A DNA stretch of 64,000 bases from Helopsaltes ochotensis (taxonomy: Eukaryota > Chordata > Aves > Passeriformes > Locustellidae): positions 248,001-312,000 of the forward strand of contig VXBM01000017.1 of the NCBI GenBank assembly GCA_013400155.1, in the 5' to 3' direction. Positions 50,676-62,744 of the stretch are shown here, piece after piece; position 1 is the stretch's first letter, and each line of letters begins with the position of its first letter. Under the pieces are notes generated by a model. It searched no databases and was not told the DNA's origin. It saw nothing but the letters and a program-made list of their open reading frames with translations. Made by a program: the position numbers and the translations under genes.

Positions 50676-50945
50676 CCTTTTTCTTTTTTTTCTTTCTTCT
50701 TTTTTTTTTTTTTTTTTCCCTTCTTTCAGAGTGCATGCTGTCCTGTCTTTTGTTCTGGCAGAGATAAGATGTATAAATTATGAGTGGTTGACAAAGTATA
50801 CTTCAGTGCCTGAGGCAGCTCATCAATCATTTTCCACATGTCGACAGGTAATTGATGCGAGCCCTGCAGGCGCATCTCCATCAGGTAAAAGGAGGAAGGA
50901 ATTAAATCTGCTGTCATGGATTGAGCAGATGATCTGTATTTAACA
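50676..50945 (+). promoter_or_regulatory. candidate conserved element or exon with splice-like borders
   Basis: A polypyrimidine tract from about 50676 (T18 at 50700-50717) ends in TTTCAG at 50724-50729, like a splice acceptor. CATCAG|GTAAAA at 50879-50890 looks like a donor. The enclosed 155 bases (50730-50884) are open in one plus frame, as part of a 101-codon frame that continues to 50943, and also on the minus strand. Within the block lie CATCAATCA at 50821-50829 (a PBX-type word on the minus strand), GGTAATTGATG near 50848, and a nested palindrome at 50854-50876. It could be a non-coding RNA exon, a coding exon of an unrecognised gene, or an enhancer with chance splice signals. I favour the enhancer or non-coding exon. 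Confidence 0.35.
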
Positions 50946-51397
50946 TTCTTTTTAATTTAGAAGTTGTTTATTTTAAACTGTATTTGGCTGTTCTTGCTCC
51001 CTCCAAATCTCCACCTTGCTCAGTCTCCCCGAGACCTCAGAGAGCAAGCGGAGTGTAACTGTACGCAGTGTGTCACACGAAAAGCCTTCAGCAGGGTGAG
51101 AGGGTGCTCCAGCATTGGACAGCATGAGACCACCCAAAGACTGTTGGGGAGCAGCTGAGGAACTTACTTTCTACTTCACTGAAGCTTAACATCAAAGATA
51201 TTGCTTGTCAGGCAATTATCTGTCAAGTGAGTTAGGTTTGATCAATCTGGGATACTAAATACACAGACTTTTTCCTTTGGTTATTATCTTTACTCCATTT
51301 AGCTACACCTCTCAATCTGTTTACATTTCTTGTCTCTGAACAAAGTATTTTGAAGTTAAAAACTTAGGGCAGAGACAGGGAAGAGGGAAGCAAGAAA
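50946..51397. other. non-coding DNA
   Basis: No gene or repeat recognised between the 50.7 kb block and the LTR. Confidence 0.5.
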
Positions 51398-51790
51398 TGG
51401 TATTGGGTTCAACTGGAATAGAGCTAATTTTCTTCATAGAAGCTCACATAATGCTATGGATGAGATTTATAATCAAAACAGTTCTGACAACACACAAGTG
51501 CTTTAGCTATCGTTGAAGAGTGTTTGCCCACTGTTTAACAATGGCTGTTCCTCACTCTGCTCTCACAGTGAAAACACTGGGTGTGTGCAAGGGCTTAGGA
51601 GGAGACACGAGCAGGAAGAGGGGCCAAACTGAGCAGATATTCCATGCCAAGTACTGCCATTTACTGTCAGCTAGGGTTTAGGTGTGTGAGCCACCCTGTG
51701 CTGGGGAACTGCCTGGGCATAGGCCCACCCAAGGGAGGTGGTGAGTGACTGCATCACTTGCTTTGGTTTGGGGTTTTGTTCCTCTTACAG
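51398..51790 (+). mobile_element. ERVL-type LTR fragment, forward orientation
   Basis: Starts with TGGTATTGGGTTCAACTGG and AATAGAGCTAATTTTCTTC, the 5' end of the same avian LTR family as at 44190-44389. It continues through ACAACACACAAGTGCTTTAG, AGCAGATATTCCATGCCAAG, CTGGGGAACTGCCTGGGCAT and GACTGCATCACTTGC, ending in the GGTTTGGGGTTTTGTTCCTC block. The typical 3' portion ending in CA is missing, so no target-site duplication can be read. No internal viral genes are nearby; this is a truncated solitary LTR. Confidence 0.85.
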
Positions 51791-53879
51791 TTAGTTAAGT
51801 GCACAACATCAGTTCTTTGTAATCTATGTTAGCTACAATTTACTCTGAAAATCCACAGGAAGATGTAAACCTGCACAAGAAGATGTTAAATGCACAATGT
51901 GTAATCTCAGAACATCAGATCCTTAATGTAGCTAATTCCGCAGGGACTGGAGCTGAGCCTTTCCACCACAACTGAGCAGTGTTTATTTGACAAGATGCTG
52001 AACACCAGAACTGAGATTCTGAAGGACAGCATCATATCCATTGTTCTACTGTGGTTGGAGGCGAAAGACAACTGTTACAGGAAATTTGGTGTTCATAACA
52101 CTCAGTATCTTACATACATTCCCAGTCTGGGCTGGAAATTGTGCAAATCCAAGAAAATAGTGCTCGAAAGGTTCATCAACACTGACACAGAAGAGCATCC
52201 TCCATGAATTACTCAACATTGCCAACACAAAGGCCCTCTAAATCCATGGCTTAGTAGCACAGTGCTCCCAAACACAACACAGATGGACTGCAGAGGGAGA
52301 AAAGCTTTCACGTAATTCACCAATGAAAAGAGAAAGACAAAAGACAAATTCCAACAGCCTCATCAGTTTCAAACCAAATCTTACTGGGGTACAGACACAA
52401 TTGATTATATATTAGCTATCAAAAAACAATGTTCATACTGATTTTTAGAATGAACCATAATTAAGTGTCCTCTGGCATAGTTTGAAATGAACCTGAGCAA
52501 CAAGGAGGTGAAAGACACAGGTCTGTGAGTTACTTTCACTGCCATTCTGAAATGCTTCAAGAAAAAAAGCTTAGGTCATGAGAACAAAAAATTAAAAAAC
52601 AAAAAAATTAAACTACAGAAGTGTAAGACCAAACAAAATCCCAGACCGAAGGTAAGAAATCTTACACTACAAAAGGGTAGAGAAAATATCCTGAAAAGGA
52701 TAGTTGTCTTCCTGATCAATAATACAGGTGATCAACTCATTAAAAAATGTGACTACACACAGAATATCTAAAGACATTACCTTGAAGAGAACAATTTGGA
52801 AAAAAAGGAAAGAGGGGTAATGTTATAAATGTTTTGGGATAAAGAACACTTTACAAGAAACGAAAGTGCGAAGTATTTATAGGTCTGAATCAACAAAACA
52901 TTTCCAAAACTTTAAATACCGGTTCATCTCTGTAGCTAAGTGTAAGAGTTGAGATTTGTGATGGTGAAACATATTTCCACTGATTTGTCAAGTGCAGTAT
53001 ATCTTGTTTCTATCTAAAATAATGACTTTATACTACTATTTAACAAATACAGTAACAACTCAGCAGCAACATGTATCCCTTTGGTCTCCAAAACCAAATG
53101 TGCTTCCTATATTAAAGAACAAAGTACTAAATACTAAATTTTAACCTTAACACCATGTGTACGTGACATACACTGCCATAAAATCTGAAAAATAAACCGA
53201 GTCATTTCAAGGAAAACACAAACTTTTGCCTACAGTCTAAAAATAGAATTAATGAATAATTTCACTCAAGGTTAAAATGTTCAGACTTTTATCCAAGTAT
53301 AAATATATTGTTTGTAAAACATTCCTGATCAAATTCCTATGTATTTCATAAATAATAGATCTCATTTTACACTATACTATTGGTTACTTTATATATTTCC
53401 AATTAATTTTTCAGTTCACAAGAGCATGATTTTGAACCAAATTATCTTTTCTAAAATTCTTTTGACACTGAAACTAATAGATCATAATAACACTCCTGAT
53501 CCATCCGGAAAACTTGCCAAGATCAGTTCACTTCATAAAGATATTAAACTTTAGAAAAATTGTACATTCTTTTGCTGCAAGGGAAAGATAAAGCATAGAA
53601 GAAATTTGAAAGCTGTTTCTCTAACAAAACACAGCATCTTCTCAATGCAAAGAAACAAGAGGTCAATAAAATTGTGTTTGTGGTACAGCTCCAATGTCAC
53701 CCACATAATCCACCACACACAAGGCCATAGATTCTGCTCATATAACAATATAGCACTTTATTACGTGACACACATACCCAAATTCTTGTCAAAGTTAATA
53801 TTTGTCGGTACAACAGGAGCCAATCAGTGAGTTATCAAGGATAAAGACTAAGAACTTCTGTTTAGCCTGGAGAGAAGTC
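51791..53879. other. non-coding AT-rich DNA
   Basis: No gene recognised. Open frames up to 74 codons have no family resemblance. Confidence 0.55.
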
Positions 53880-54130
53880 TAATTAAAGTTCTCTAGCCCT
53901 AAGTACTTCACGGTGCTTGCCAGATTCAGACTGGCTGCTGACAACTTGAATCTCCTTTTTAGTCCTGAATAGAGCTTTTTCAGCGTTCATTTTGATGTGG
54001 AGGCTTTAATCTGGCTGCCATTTCCAACACATTTTATCAGCCTTGAAAAAGGCTTTTTGTTTATTCTAATCGGCAACTCTTTTTTTTTGACAGCGAGGCT
54101 AGAGGTTGGCAAATGTCAAAAGTTCCATTA
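53880..54130. promoter_or_regulatory. candidate conserved non-coding element
   Basis: Mixed-composition block with CTAATTAAAG at its left edge, AGACTGGCTGCTGACAAC near 53930, TTATTCTAATCGGC near 54063, and TTTGACAGCG near 54089, which contains the TALE word TGACAG. The CpGs it contains are unusual for this desert. No repeat or coding explanation. Inference only. Confidence 0.35.
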
Positions 54131-57100
54131 CATCTCTTCCTTTCTTCATTTCTATCTTGACTGGTATTAGACTGATAAGCTTAGTACATATCACAGCCAA
54201 ATTTTTACTAGCAATTTGACTGGTTTCTTCCTCTGTTGATCTCCAGCAATCCCTCATAATTCAGGGTCCCCTTGATCTCTTATTTAAAACCATGAAAAAC
54301 ATGCATAGCTTCAAGAATAAATTTAAAATATATAAATATCAATAAATATATTGATAAATGAGATTATGACAAATAATGACAACTTTAAAAATTATGCTCA
54401 CAATGTCAAATACACAGGTCATAATATAAACATTTGGTACTGAATGCCAAACATATGAGTATGAGGAGAGAGATGCCCTCTGCTATAGAGCCCTCTCAGG
54501 ATCCATCTGTTGAATCAGATAAAACCAATAAACGCATATATTTCTACAAGTTCACCAGATTCTTGTGCTTCCAAACCCTGAACAAAACTTTTCTGCAAAA
54601 GGATGGTGAATAGGAATAGAGCATGCTTGCTAATCTACTCCAATATTTTGATTTTATTTTGCACTGTATTTAATTATTCATTTCCGAGAGATTGCCATTC
54701 ATATTCTGGTACTCCGATTTCTTTGTGGCTGACCCCCTACTGCCTTGAAGTTTAACTCAGTAAGTTTGATTAACCAGGGCAAACTACTCCTGGTCCTTAG
54801 CAATGTAAATTACTCAACAGTTCTAAAGAACACAAGGCCCTTCTCACAAACTCCTCTACTCAGGATTGTGTAGGAACTCATTTTTCCCTAATGGTGTGAA
54901 CCAGTTCTTGCTGAGCATCTCACCAAGAGGCAGCGTCACCTCCACTATGGTTCCTGAGCTAGTCAGATCCTCCACCTTCTTACAAGGCAGCATTGTATTT
55001 ACTGAGCTAAAGAAACAGACTTTCCTCTGGTATCAATCATCATAGTTCATAAAATAGGATTCCACATCATTAATTAATTTTCAATTTTATTGAGCATTTG
55101 ACTACTTAGCATGCTTTCCAGACAACTGTTTTTAGCATCATCACCCTTGTTGGCAATTCTCAAACTGCATAAGCTTTCTAATTAAATTAAGCTTTGCTGC
55201 GTGTGAAGAAAGAAGGGAATATTTTATTCTAACTTTATGTAGATGAAGAAACACAGTAGTCACTTGCTCAAACAAGCTGATGAAAAGGTATTGCCCTTGA
55301 CTTACAGCCTGTGTTCTAAGCATAAGGACATTACAAAGGATAAATTTGTCACCATATAATGTAATGGATCAAATAATACACAACCCCCTAAAAAATAAAA
55401 TACTTTGTGCAGGACACAAGAGAAGCCCTCTCGTCATTATCATGCAACTACTACAAATGAAAAATTATCATCGAATGATTATCACTGATTTAGTCATGCA
55501 GATGACTTAATACCACACCGGTGAAAATGTGCAGGCTGGCGTCACCAGCAATCATGCTTCTATGAACTGGCACAGTTCAAGGGGAGCAAGACTTAGGCTG
55601 ATGCCACTACTTTAACAAAGAGTCCCTAAACCAATTGCCAGATTGGGAAGACAGGAAAGCAAGGAAAAGAACAATTCAGATTCCATTACTATTCAAGCTC
55701 CCACTTTTATGCTGAAATGTAACATTCTGATACTTGGATAGATGTTTATTAGAAACTGAATTAGAGTTACTAGCATTTGTACATGAATATATAAGATAGA
55801 AACTAGTGGGAGCTGGCCAGAACATAAGCACAGCTGCAAACGTTTTCTCTCAGTCTGAGGAAGGGAAAAAGCATTATACTTTATGGAAAGAGTCACCAGA
55901 AGTATAAGAGGACAAAAAAATCCACCCCAACTTATTAAATAAGTTCATCCTCTAAGGAAAATTCAGCATGAATATGAGGAAGAGCATACATATTTCCTGC
56001 CCTTGCAAGCCTAAGAAATTTCCACAAAGATCACTGCTTTTCCTGTAAATTTCTCTCATGTCTACTCAAGAGCAGAGAGCAAGAAAAAGGAGAAAATGCA
56101 TTCATGAAAAAAAATGCATTTTTCTTGCCAACATTCTTTTCCACATATCTGAACTTTAGAGCTTTTCACAAAATATTTATTTCTGGTTGAGAACCAGAAT
56201 GTTTGCCATGCTGCCTAGCATTGCAGAGCACTAAACAACTATCCTATGTAAAGGCAGAAATCCGTATTTCTCCACAGATGTTTGGTTCAGAACATACAGG
56301 TTGTCTCTGTCTCAACAATCCTTAAACAACATTTTGTGGCATAAGCTTTTTGTAGTCATCCCAAAGAGAAAGCCAGCATGACTCCACTTTCATTTTATAG
56401 TATGAACAAAATTTTTTTGTGAATAATTACCACCATTGCTTTTGTGTTGCTCTTGGGCCTACTCAAGTTTTAAGTTTACAGGAAAATGTTTCACAAATAT
56501 GATGAATACTACTGCTTAAAATTACTCCACAGATGGGCAGTGACTGAAGAAAATATCCATCTCCTAAGGGATTATTTGTTCACGGCAAAATTAAAATAAA
56601 AAGAAATTGGAACAGATCAGGAATAAGAAATACTCTTGGAAAATTTTTCTCTGCTTTAAAGATAACCCTGCTTACTTTTTTAAAAAGTACCTAATGCATG
56701 ACCTATAATGTGAATTTTTCTAAGCAGGATACTACAATAGCATGACCTTAGATCAATGCTCACAAGTTATTTGAGCTTAATGAATATAAATGAAAACTGC
56801 ATTCTTTAGGTGTGGACACACATATGTACACATACATACTTACTTGAACTATTTTCAATAAAATTTGTAAACTGCCCACAAGTCAACAAGATTGAAAAGT
56901 TTAGAATATAATTTTTCAAGTGTCGTATTCCAAACCAAAGAGTAAAAAAGAAAAAAAAAGAAAAAAAAATCATAAAAGTTAAGGTCAACTATAAATTCTG
57001 CAGTTTGGAGGTGGGGAAAAAGAAAAAAGAAATAGCACAGTAGCTTGAAGGTTGCATTTCAATCTATTACCTAATTACCAGAAATACAAACTAAGAAATA

Positions 57101-58837
57101 AATACTGTTCATATACTTTTATGAAAGATGGCTTCCACCTGGCAACTCCTAAGAGCAAATATCTGCTCCATTTTACTTGATCCCACTTCCAATGAACAAG
57201 CAATGAAAACCTTGGACATGTTTATTTAATAATATGGATATAACAATCCAACAGAATACTCAAAAATTCAACACCAAAGCTGACTAAAGCAATTTTTCCT
57301 TTGCCACACACAGGCTGTTGCACAGGATTAGGGTCATTTTTATGGAAAAAGTTAACTAAAAGAAAAAAAAAAAAAAAAGAGTAGTCTGCAAGGGGCAAAA
57401 AAACCTCAAACCATAATACACTACTGAACCTACATTATTTACCCAAGAGACAATCTCTCAGATTTACTGTGCTTACTTGTATAAATGCAACTTTCTCTAG
57501 CCTAAAGAAAGTGCATCTAAAAGCTGTCCTGTTTCTTCTGTCAGCTGGGACAACAAAAGATACTATTTTTCTTATGAATTTGGACGGTATGTATCTTGAG
57601 ATTAACAGAGTTACAACACCACTACTGTTAAAACATCTTCTAAACAAGTTAATAGGACAAAGAAGAATGAAAAGAAAGAATTTTAAAGTATCAGATTCTT
57701 AACTATTATGAAAAACAGAAGAGAAACAGCCCAGCAACTATCCACACAGGGGTGTATATGCCTGCCTGCCACAAGAAATGCTCACTTTTGCCTAAAGTTC
57801 AAAATTGAGCACAACCTTCCTCATGTCCCATCACATCAAATTCCACCACGCTACTCCGTAACAGAATGTCATTATTTAAAACTCTTTCCAAATCCTTACA
57901 ATTTTCTGGTGTTAGACCAATGTGATCCTTGATTCTTTGAGTAACTTCTGGGGATTTGGCCTCTTTGAGCATCCCACTAGGACTGGAGCTCAAGCTTAAC
58001 ATACCAAAATCCCCTTACTGCTTAAAACCAGACAGCTTTAAAATTCATCTCTTACTCCTGTAATAACCAGGACAGAAGGACACTGTGACAAATGACTAAA
58101 AAATCCCACTGAACAGTTCTCCAACTTTGAAAGATCAGGAATCAATCTTCTTGAAAATCTAGTTTAACTTGTACCTCTGTTACAGGACAGAGAGTGCTGA
58201 ACACGACACACGGCCAAATTCCCATGCATAACATTAAAATAATTCTGTGCTGTACTTTTAAGCCTTGGAATTATCCTGGGAACACTGCACAGTGCTAGAG
58301 GCAGGTAAGCAGAACTAAAGAACCAGATAGCTAACCTGTTGGTGAGATTTCACTAACATCTAAAAATATTTGCTCTTTCTAGCAGAACACATGCAGGCTA
58401 CGATGTCTATATGTACACTTATATTATCCTCCATTAATGCATAAATAAAGCATAGGTTCCATATTCCATATGCTCATTTAACTTATCCTTATTCTCTTTC
58501 TTTTTCTTCTTTTTCTGTTTGGTTAAATTAAAATGATACTCCAATTAATAATAATTACAAATGCAAGAACAGAAACCACAGTTGTTCCCTGGTAGCCAAG
58601 CCTTTCCACAGGAAGGCCAAGTCCTGAATGTTTAGACAGAAACTTAAAATGTTTACATGACCAAGTCAGGTTTTTGCAGTTTCCTGTCAGTGAAGAAGAT
58701 TCATCTGAGTTTACAAGATTTATCCCACTGTGAAACTAGCACTTAGACAATAGACTCATTCAGCTGTGTTTAGTCCTGTGAGTCACTGAACCAAAAAAGG
58801 GAGCTGGGTATGCTACATAGCTTTCATTCACATGCTA

Positions 58838-58840
<3 letters not shown>
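54131..58840. other. non-coding AT-rich DNA
   Basis: No gene recognised. A-rich tract near 56943-56970 and A16 at 57363-57378. Overlapping frames near 57435-57702 on both strands are short and unidentified. Confidence 0.55.

Positions 58841-58916
<76 letters not shown>
58841..58916 (+). repeat. uninterrupted A homopolymer, 76 bases
   Basis: Seventy-six A in a row with no interruption, far longer than any other homopolymer in the window (next longest A- or T-runs are 14-18). No AATAAA lies in the 60 bases before it, and no retrogene or SINE body is recognised upstream. The 65-codon minus frame of phenylalanines over it is an artefact. Confidence 0.95.
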
Positions 58917-58918
<2 letters not shown>

Positions 58919-59214
58919 ACCAGGTGTAACACCTCCAATGTTTAGGAGAAAATGGTGAGTAGAGAAACACATGGTAATGGAGGGGAGTTCACTAGGACAG
59001 CAGTGGTGAGGGTAAGGAAGCATAAACACCAACTATTTGGTAGTACTCAGGATTGCACATCCTTTGCTTCAAAAGTACCAAGTTTCATTTCTTTGCACCA
59101 AATTTATGTTTTTCTTGTGGCTGATACCAGCAAAAGCTATGTGTTTCAAAACACTCACAAAACAAATGTTTGCTTTTGCTGCATCATGTTTAAGGCACAC
59201 AGCTTTAGACCTTT
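58917..59214. other. non-coding DNA between the A-run and a CR1 tail
   Basis: Starts with an odd palindrome AGGTGT-A-ACACCT at 58922-58934. No gene recognised. Confidence 0.5.
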
Positions 59215-59384
59215 GGCCGTCCTTCCCAGAGGCTGAGAATCTCCCTCACCGGAGATACCCAAGAACTGTCAGGACACATTCCTGTGCCGTGGGCTCAAGA
59301 ATTACCCCACTTGAGCAGGAAGATTGGACCTGATGACCCCACTGTGGTCCCTTCCCAACCTTACTCATGCTGAGATTCTGCAAC
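59215..59384 (+). mobile_element. CR1 LINE 3'-end fragment
   Basis: Same 3' family as 6143-6272: 'GTCCTTCCCAGAGGCTGAG', 'ATCTCCCTCACCGGAGATA', 'ACTTGAGCAGGAAGATTGG', 'CTGATGACC', 'GTGGTCCCTTCCCAACC', ending in TGAGATTCTGCA, a decayed ATTCTGTG terminal repeat. Strongly 5' truncated. Confidence 0.85.
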
Positions 59385-60825
59385 TAGTTCTGAACATTGT
59401 CTTGGGCCACGGAGATACTTAATAAATACAACATTTAAGGAATAGTAGAATGGATTTTATAAACAAAATATCCTATCTTTAGTCTCCGGAAAAGCACCTT
59501 CATCCCATGTATCTTAGCCTATTTTACTCTCTTACAGTCTTGATGCATTTCATGTAGTGACCATGAAGAGCAGAAAATCAACCCAAGATCTGAATTACAT
59601 GGTGTACTCTTTACTAAGTACAGCAGTTTTCATGTTCACAACACTGTAATTCTTTCTGTGTTATGCTGCCATTAATTATTGTTAAAAAATACAGATATTC
59701 AGTATAACAATCACATATTAAGTCACAATCTAACTCAAACCTTTAGGAGACTTTTTCATCTTAATAAGAACTCCTGAAGGGAAAAATTACTTACTATCTC
59801 TTGGCAGAGTATCACAATCTATTAGGCATTTTAAAGGTTATCATAAAGTGCCACACCTCTCAATCAATTTTTACCATTTGAGACAACTAATTCCTGAGAA
59901 CACCCTCAGGAAAATAACTGTCCAGTTCTCCCTAGACCAGAATGCTAGTTTTAATTCTTTCAAAGGACTCTGCTAACAAGAAAACTAAACTTTACTTGAA
60001 AATAACAGCTACGAGACCATTGTCTGAAACAAATGAGACAGTTCTCAGTAACTAGAAAAGGCTGATAACTTAATAGACCCAGACCTTCCAGAATGTGACA
60101 CACAGCCTGTGTCCATATCAGCGATTCGTTTAGCAATACAAGCAGATTTGTTACTTCAAGCAGTTATGCTTAAGGCTTTCCACACTGCCTCCCAATTCTT
60201 TCAACTAGATTTAAAGCCTTACAAACACCCAATATATATTTCAAGCGACTTCAGCTGAGAGGACCTGACACTTGTATTACTTGCAAGTAGATCATAATCA
60301 ATAAACAAATAGCATGCAAAGATTTGTGCCAGATAAATCTTCTCTTAACTAAAACTGCACCATGTTTCCTTATCCAAATAAAGACAAGTCGTGAAAAATC
60401 TACGCAGCTGCTTTGGGGGAAAATACAGCTTTCTAAAAATTCTTACAAATCCCACTAAAACACAGCAACAACCTCCTAACAAAATGAAGTAGGAAGAAGC
60501 AAATGTAAAACTCTGTCTTACTGACCATGGCAGACTTTTTCCTGTGTTGAGATCTTGAGGAGATAGGGCACAGCTTTACCCTTGGACTGTAAAACACCTT
60601 TTTAAGGGAAGAGATCTCTCCATTCTCTCTCTGATGACAGCTCTTTTCTAAGTGAAGGTTGGACTTACAAGTGAAATAATACTCTAAAATCAACCTTAAT
60701 CAGTGTTTTCTCATCCAGCTTTCTTAGAATGAATTATTGCACAATTTCACATTTAGTATGGATATGGACTGATTATAGGACATATGTACACATATCCTCA
60801 AGTACATCCGTATGTATGTAAGTTA

Positions 60826-60878
60826 TGGCTGGAATCAAATACTAGCAATGTGGCTGGAATCAAATATTAGCAATGTGG
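60826..60878 (+). repeat. 25-bp tandem duplication
   Basis: Two head-to-tail 25-base units (60826-60850 and 60851-60875) beginning TGGCTGGAATCAAATA and ending TAGCAATG, differing at one base, followed by the first three bases of a third unit. Confidence 0.93.
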
Positions 60879-62728
60879 TTTCTTCCTACACTTTCTCTCA
60901 ATTTTTTAGGTTCTTTGGCATAAATAAAATTTAGCTATTTTTCAGAGATGTTGAGCCTGAATAGAAGGGACATTGAAAACATATATTTTATGTCTTATTT
61001 GTAAAAAAGCCAGTCTATTTTCAGGTTTCCAGGATGTCTTCTGACACAGTATAAATGTATTTTGAGCACTGGAAAGAATGAAAAGTGGAATCCTTGAGGA
61101 CCATTTTAGAACTATGGAATCATCGGCAACGAAGGGATTTCAAGATTCCTTAGTGTTAAACAGATCATATTTATAGTGGAAAACAACCTACTATGTGACT
61201 AATAAATTGAAGGCTTCACTCACTTTCAGGAGTAATTTGCCACATGGTCTTCAAGCACTGTCATTGCAGCTGTCAATTTTTTTTTTATGAGTATGCAATT
61301 AGCACATCTTTCAAGATACGGGCGTGAGCAACACAGTTCCCCAATTAAAATCATGTGGCTTCACAGGATATCAAACAAAACAGGTATGAATGAATTGCTA
61401 ATAGTGAAATCAGCCACCCACAAACAAAACCACCAGCAAAAGAACAGAAGATGATGTCCTCATAGTCAATTTAGATTCACCTTCACTGCTGCTGTTAATA
61501 GAGGAAGAAACACAAAGAGTGAAATCTGTGAAAAATCTTTCAGGGCTAAAGCAGGCCTCCCCAAGGACAGCCCGCACCTTGGTGACTACGCTGTGCACAA
61601 TATGAAGTGCTTGGAAGGGACACCAGAAGATGACAAGGAAGAAAAATGATCTCAGCAGGTTTTAAAGGGCAACAGGTCTGAAAAAGGAACTAAAGAGCAA
61701 CTCTAGCTGTCGATAAAGTGGAGTAATTGAGCTGCTAAAAGGTCTGGATGCAAAAAATCATTTATCCAAAGCCCATCCTTAAATTCAGCAAGCTGAACAC
61801 TCACAACCCTTAGTCTTGGCTGTCGTTCAAGTGTAATAGATGGCTTAACATCTGACACATACAGAATAAGACACCACTTCTGCCAATATCCCTGGATTTG
61901 CACCATCCTGAACCAACTATGTGCATTAAAGTTTTTGCATGTAAAGCTTCACACACCTCTCCCAGAAGCGATGCCAACTGCCAAGCTCACTTGTGTGACT
62001 TTCAGCTTTTACAAACCTGATTTGATTACCAGGTAGCTTTTTGAATTTTGACCTTTTGAAACAAGTATTTCTGTGACTTCAAATCTGAACCTTTTGAAAG
62101 TTTGTCAGCTTGAACCTTTTACTCACTTTTCACTTCATGCATCTAATGTATGTCATATCAACTCTACGAATTGTGCAAATGTGAACTGTAAATTTCTCTC
62201 CTCTTTCAAAGAAGTTTAATTAATTCATTTTGAAAAATCCTGGAATTCTCATACAAAAGTGATTTTGTGGCTGCCCCATAATGAATTCTTAAAAGTTGAG
62301 ATGAGGGGAGCAGGCAGAGGAGAAATGCAATATTGCTGATATAAAGCATTATGCATTACAGACACAAACACTCCTAAATCCTCACTCATACATTTATGTG
62401 TTTGTCCTCAAGCCTCATTAAGTAGCAAATACACTTGTGAAAATCTCTTATTAGAGTAGTTGCAATCACTTCTCATCTTGAGAAGTTCAGAAACATTGTC
62501 CAAACCAAGGGAGCAGAGATGACTCCAGTTCTGAAGGACAAGAACACAATTTGTTTTTTCTAGCTACAGTAGATTCAAACATACCACAACAATATACATG
62601 ATAATTCTTGATTACATTGCTCACTGATTTTTCAGTAAATTCAAATGTGATTTGTCAAGAGAAACAAATTGAAGAAAATATTGGTTTTTAATGTCATTGA
62701 AGTATATCCCAAAATACTTCTAAGTGAC

Positions 62729-62744
62729 TTTTTTTTTTTTTTTT
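62729..62744. repeat. T16 homopolymer
   Basis: Sixteen T in a row. Confidence 0.95.

Noticed and set aside
58835..59032. 65-codon minus frame ending in polyphenylalanine
   Set aside because: Artefact of the A76 homopolymer.
62040..62125. Recurring TGAACCTTTTGAAA-like words
   Set aside because: Irregular spacing and changes between copies; not a convincing tandem repeat.
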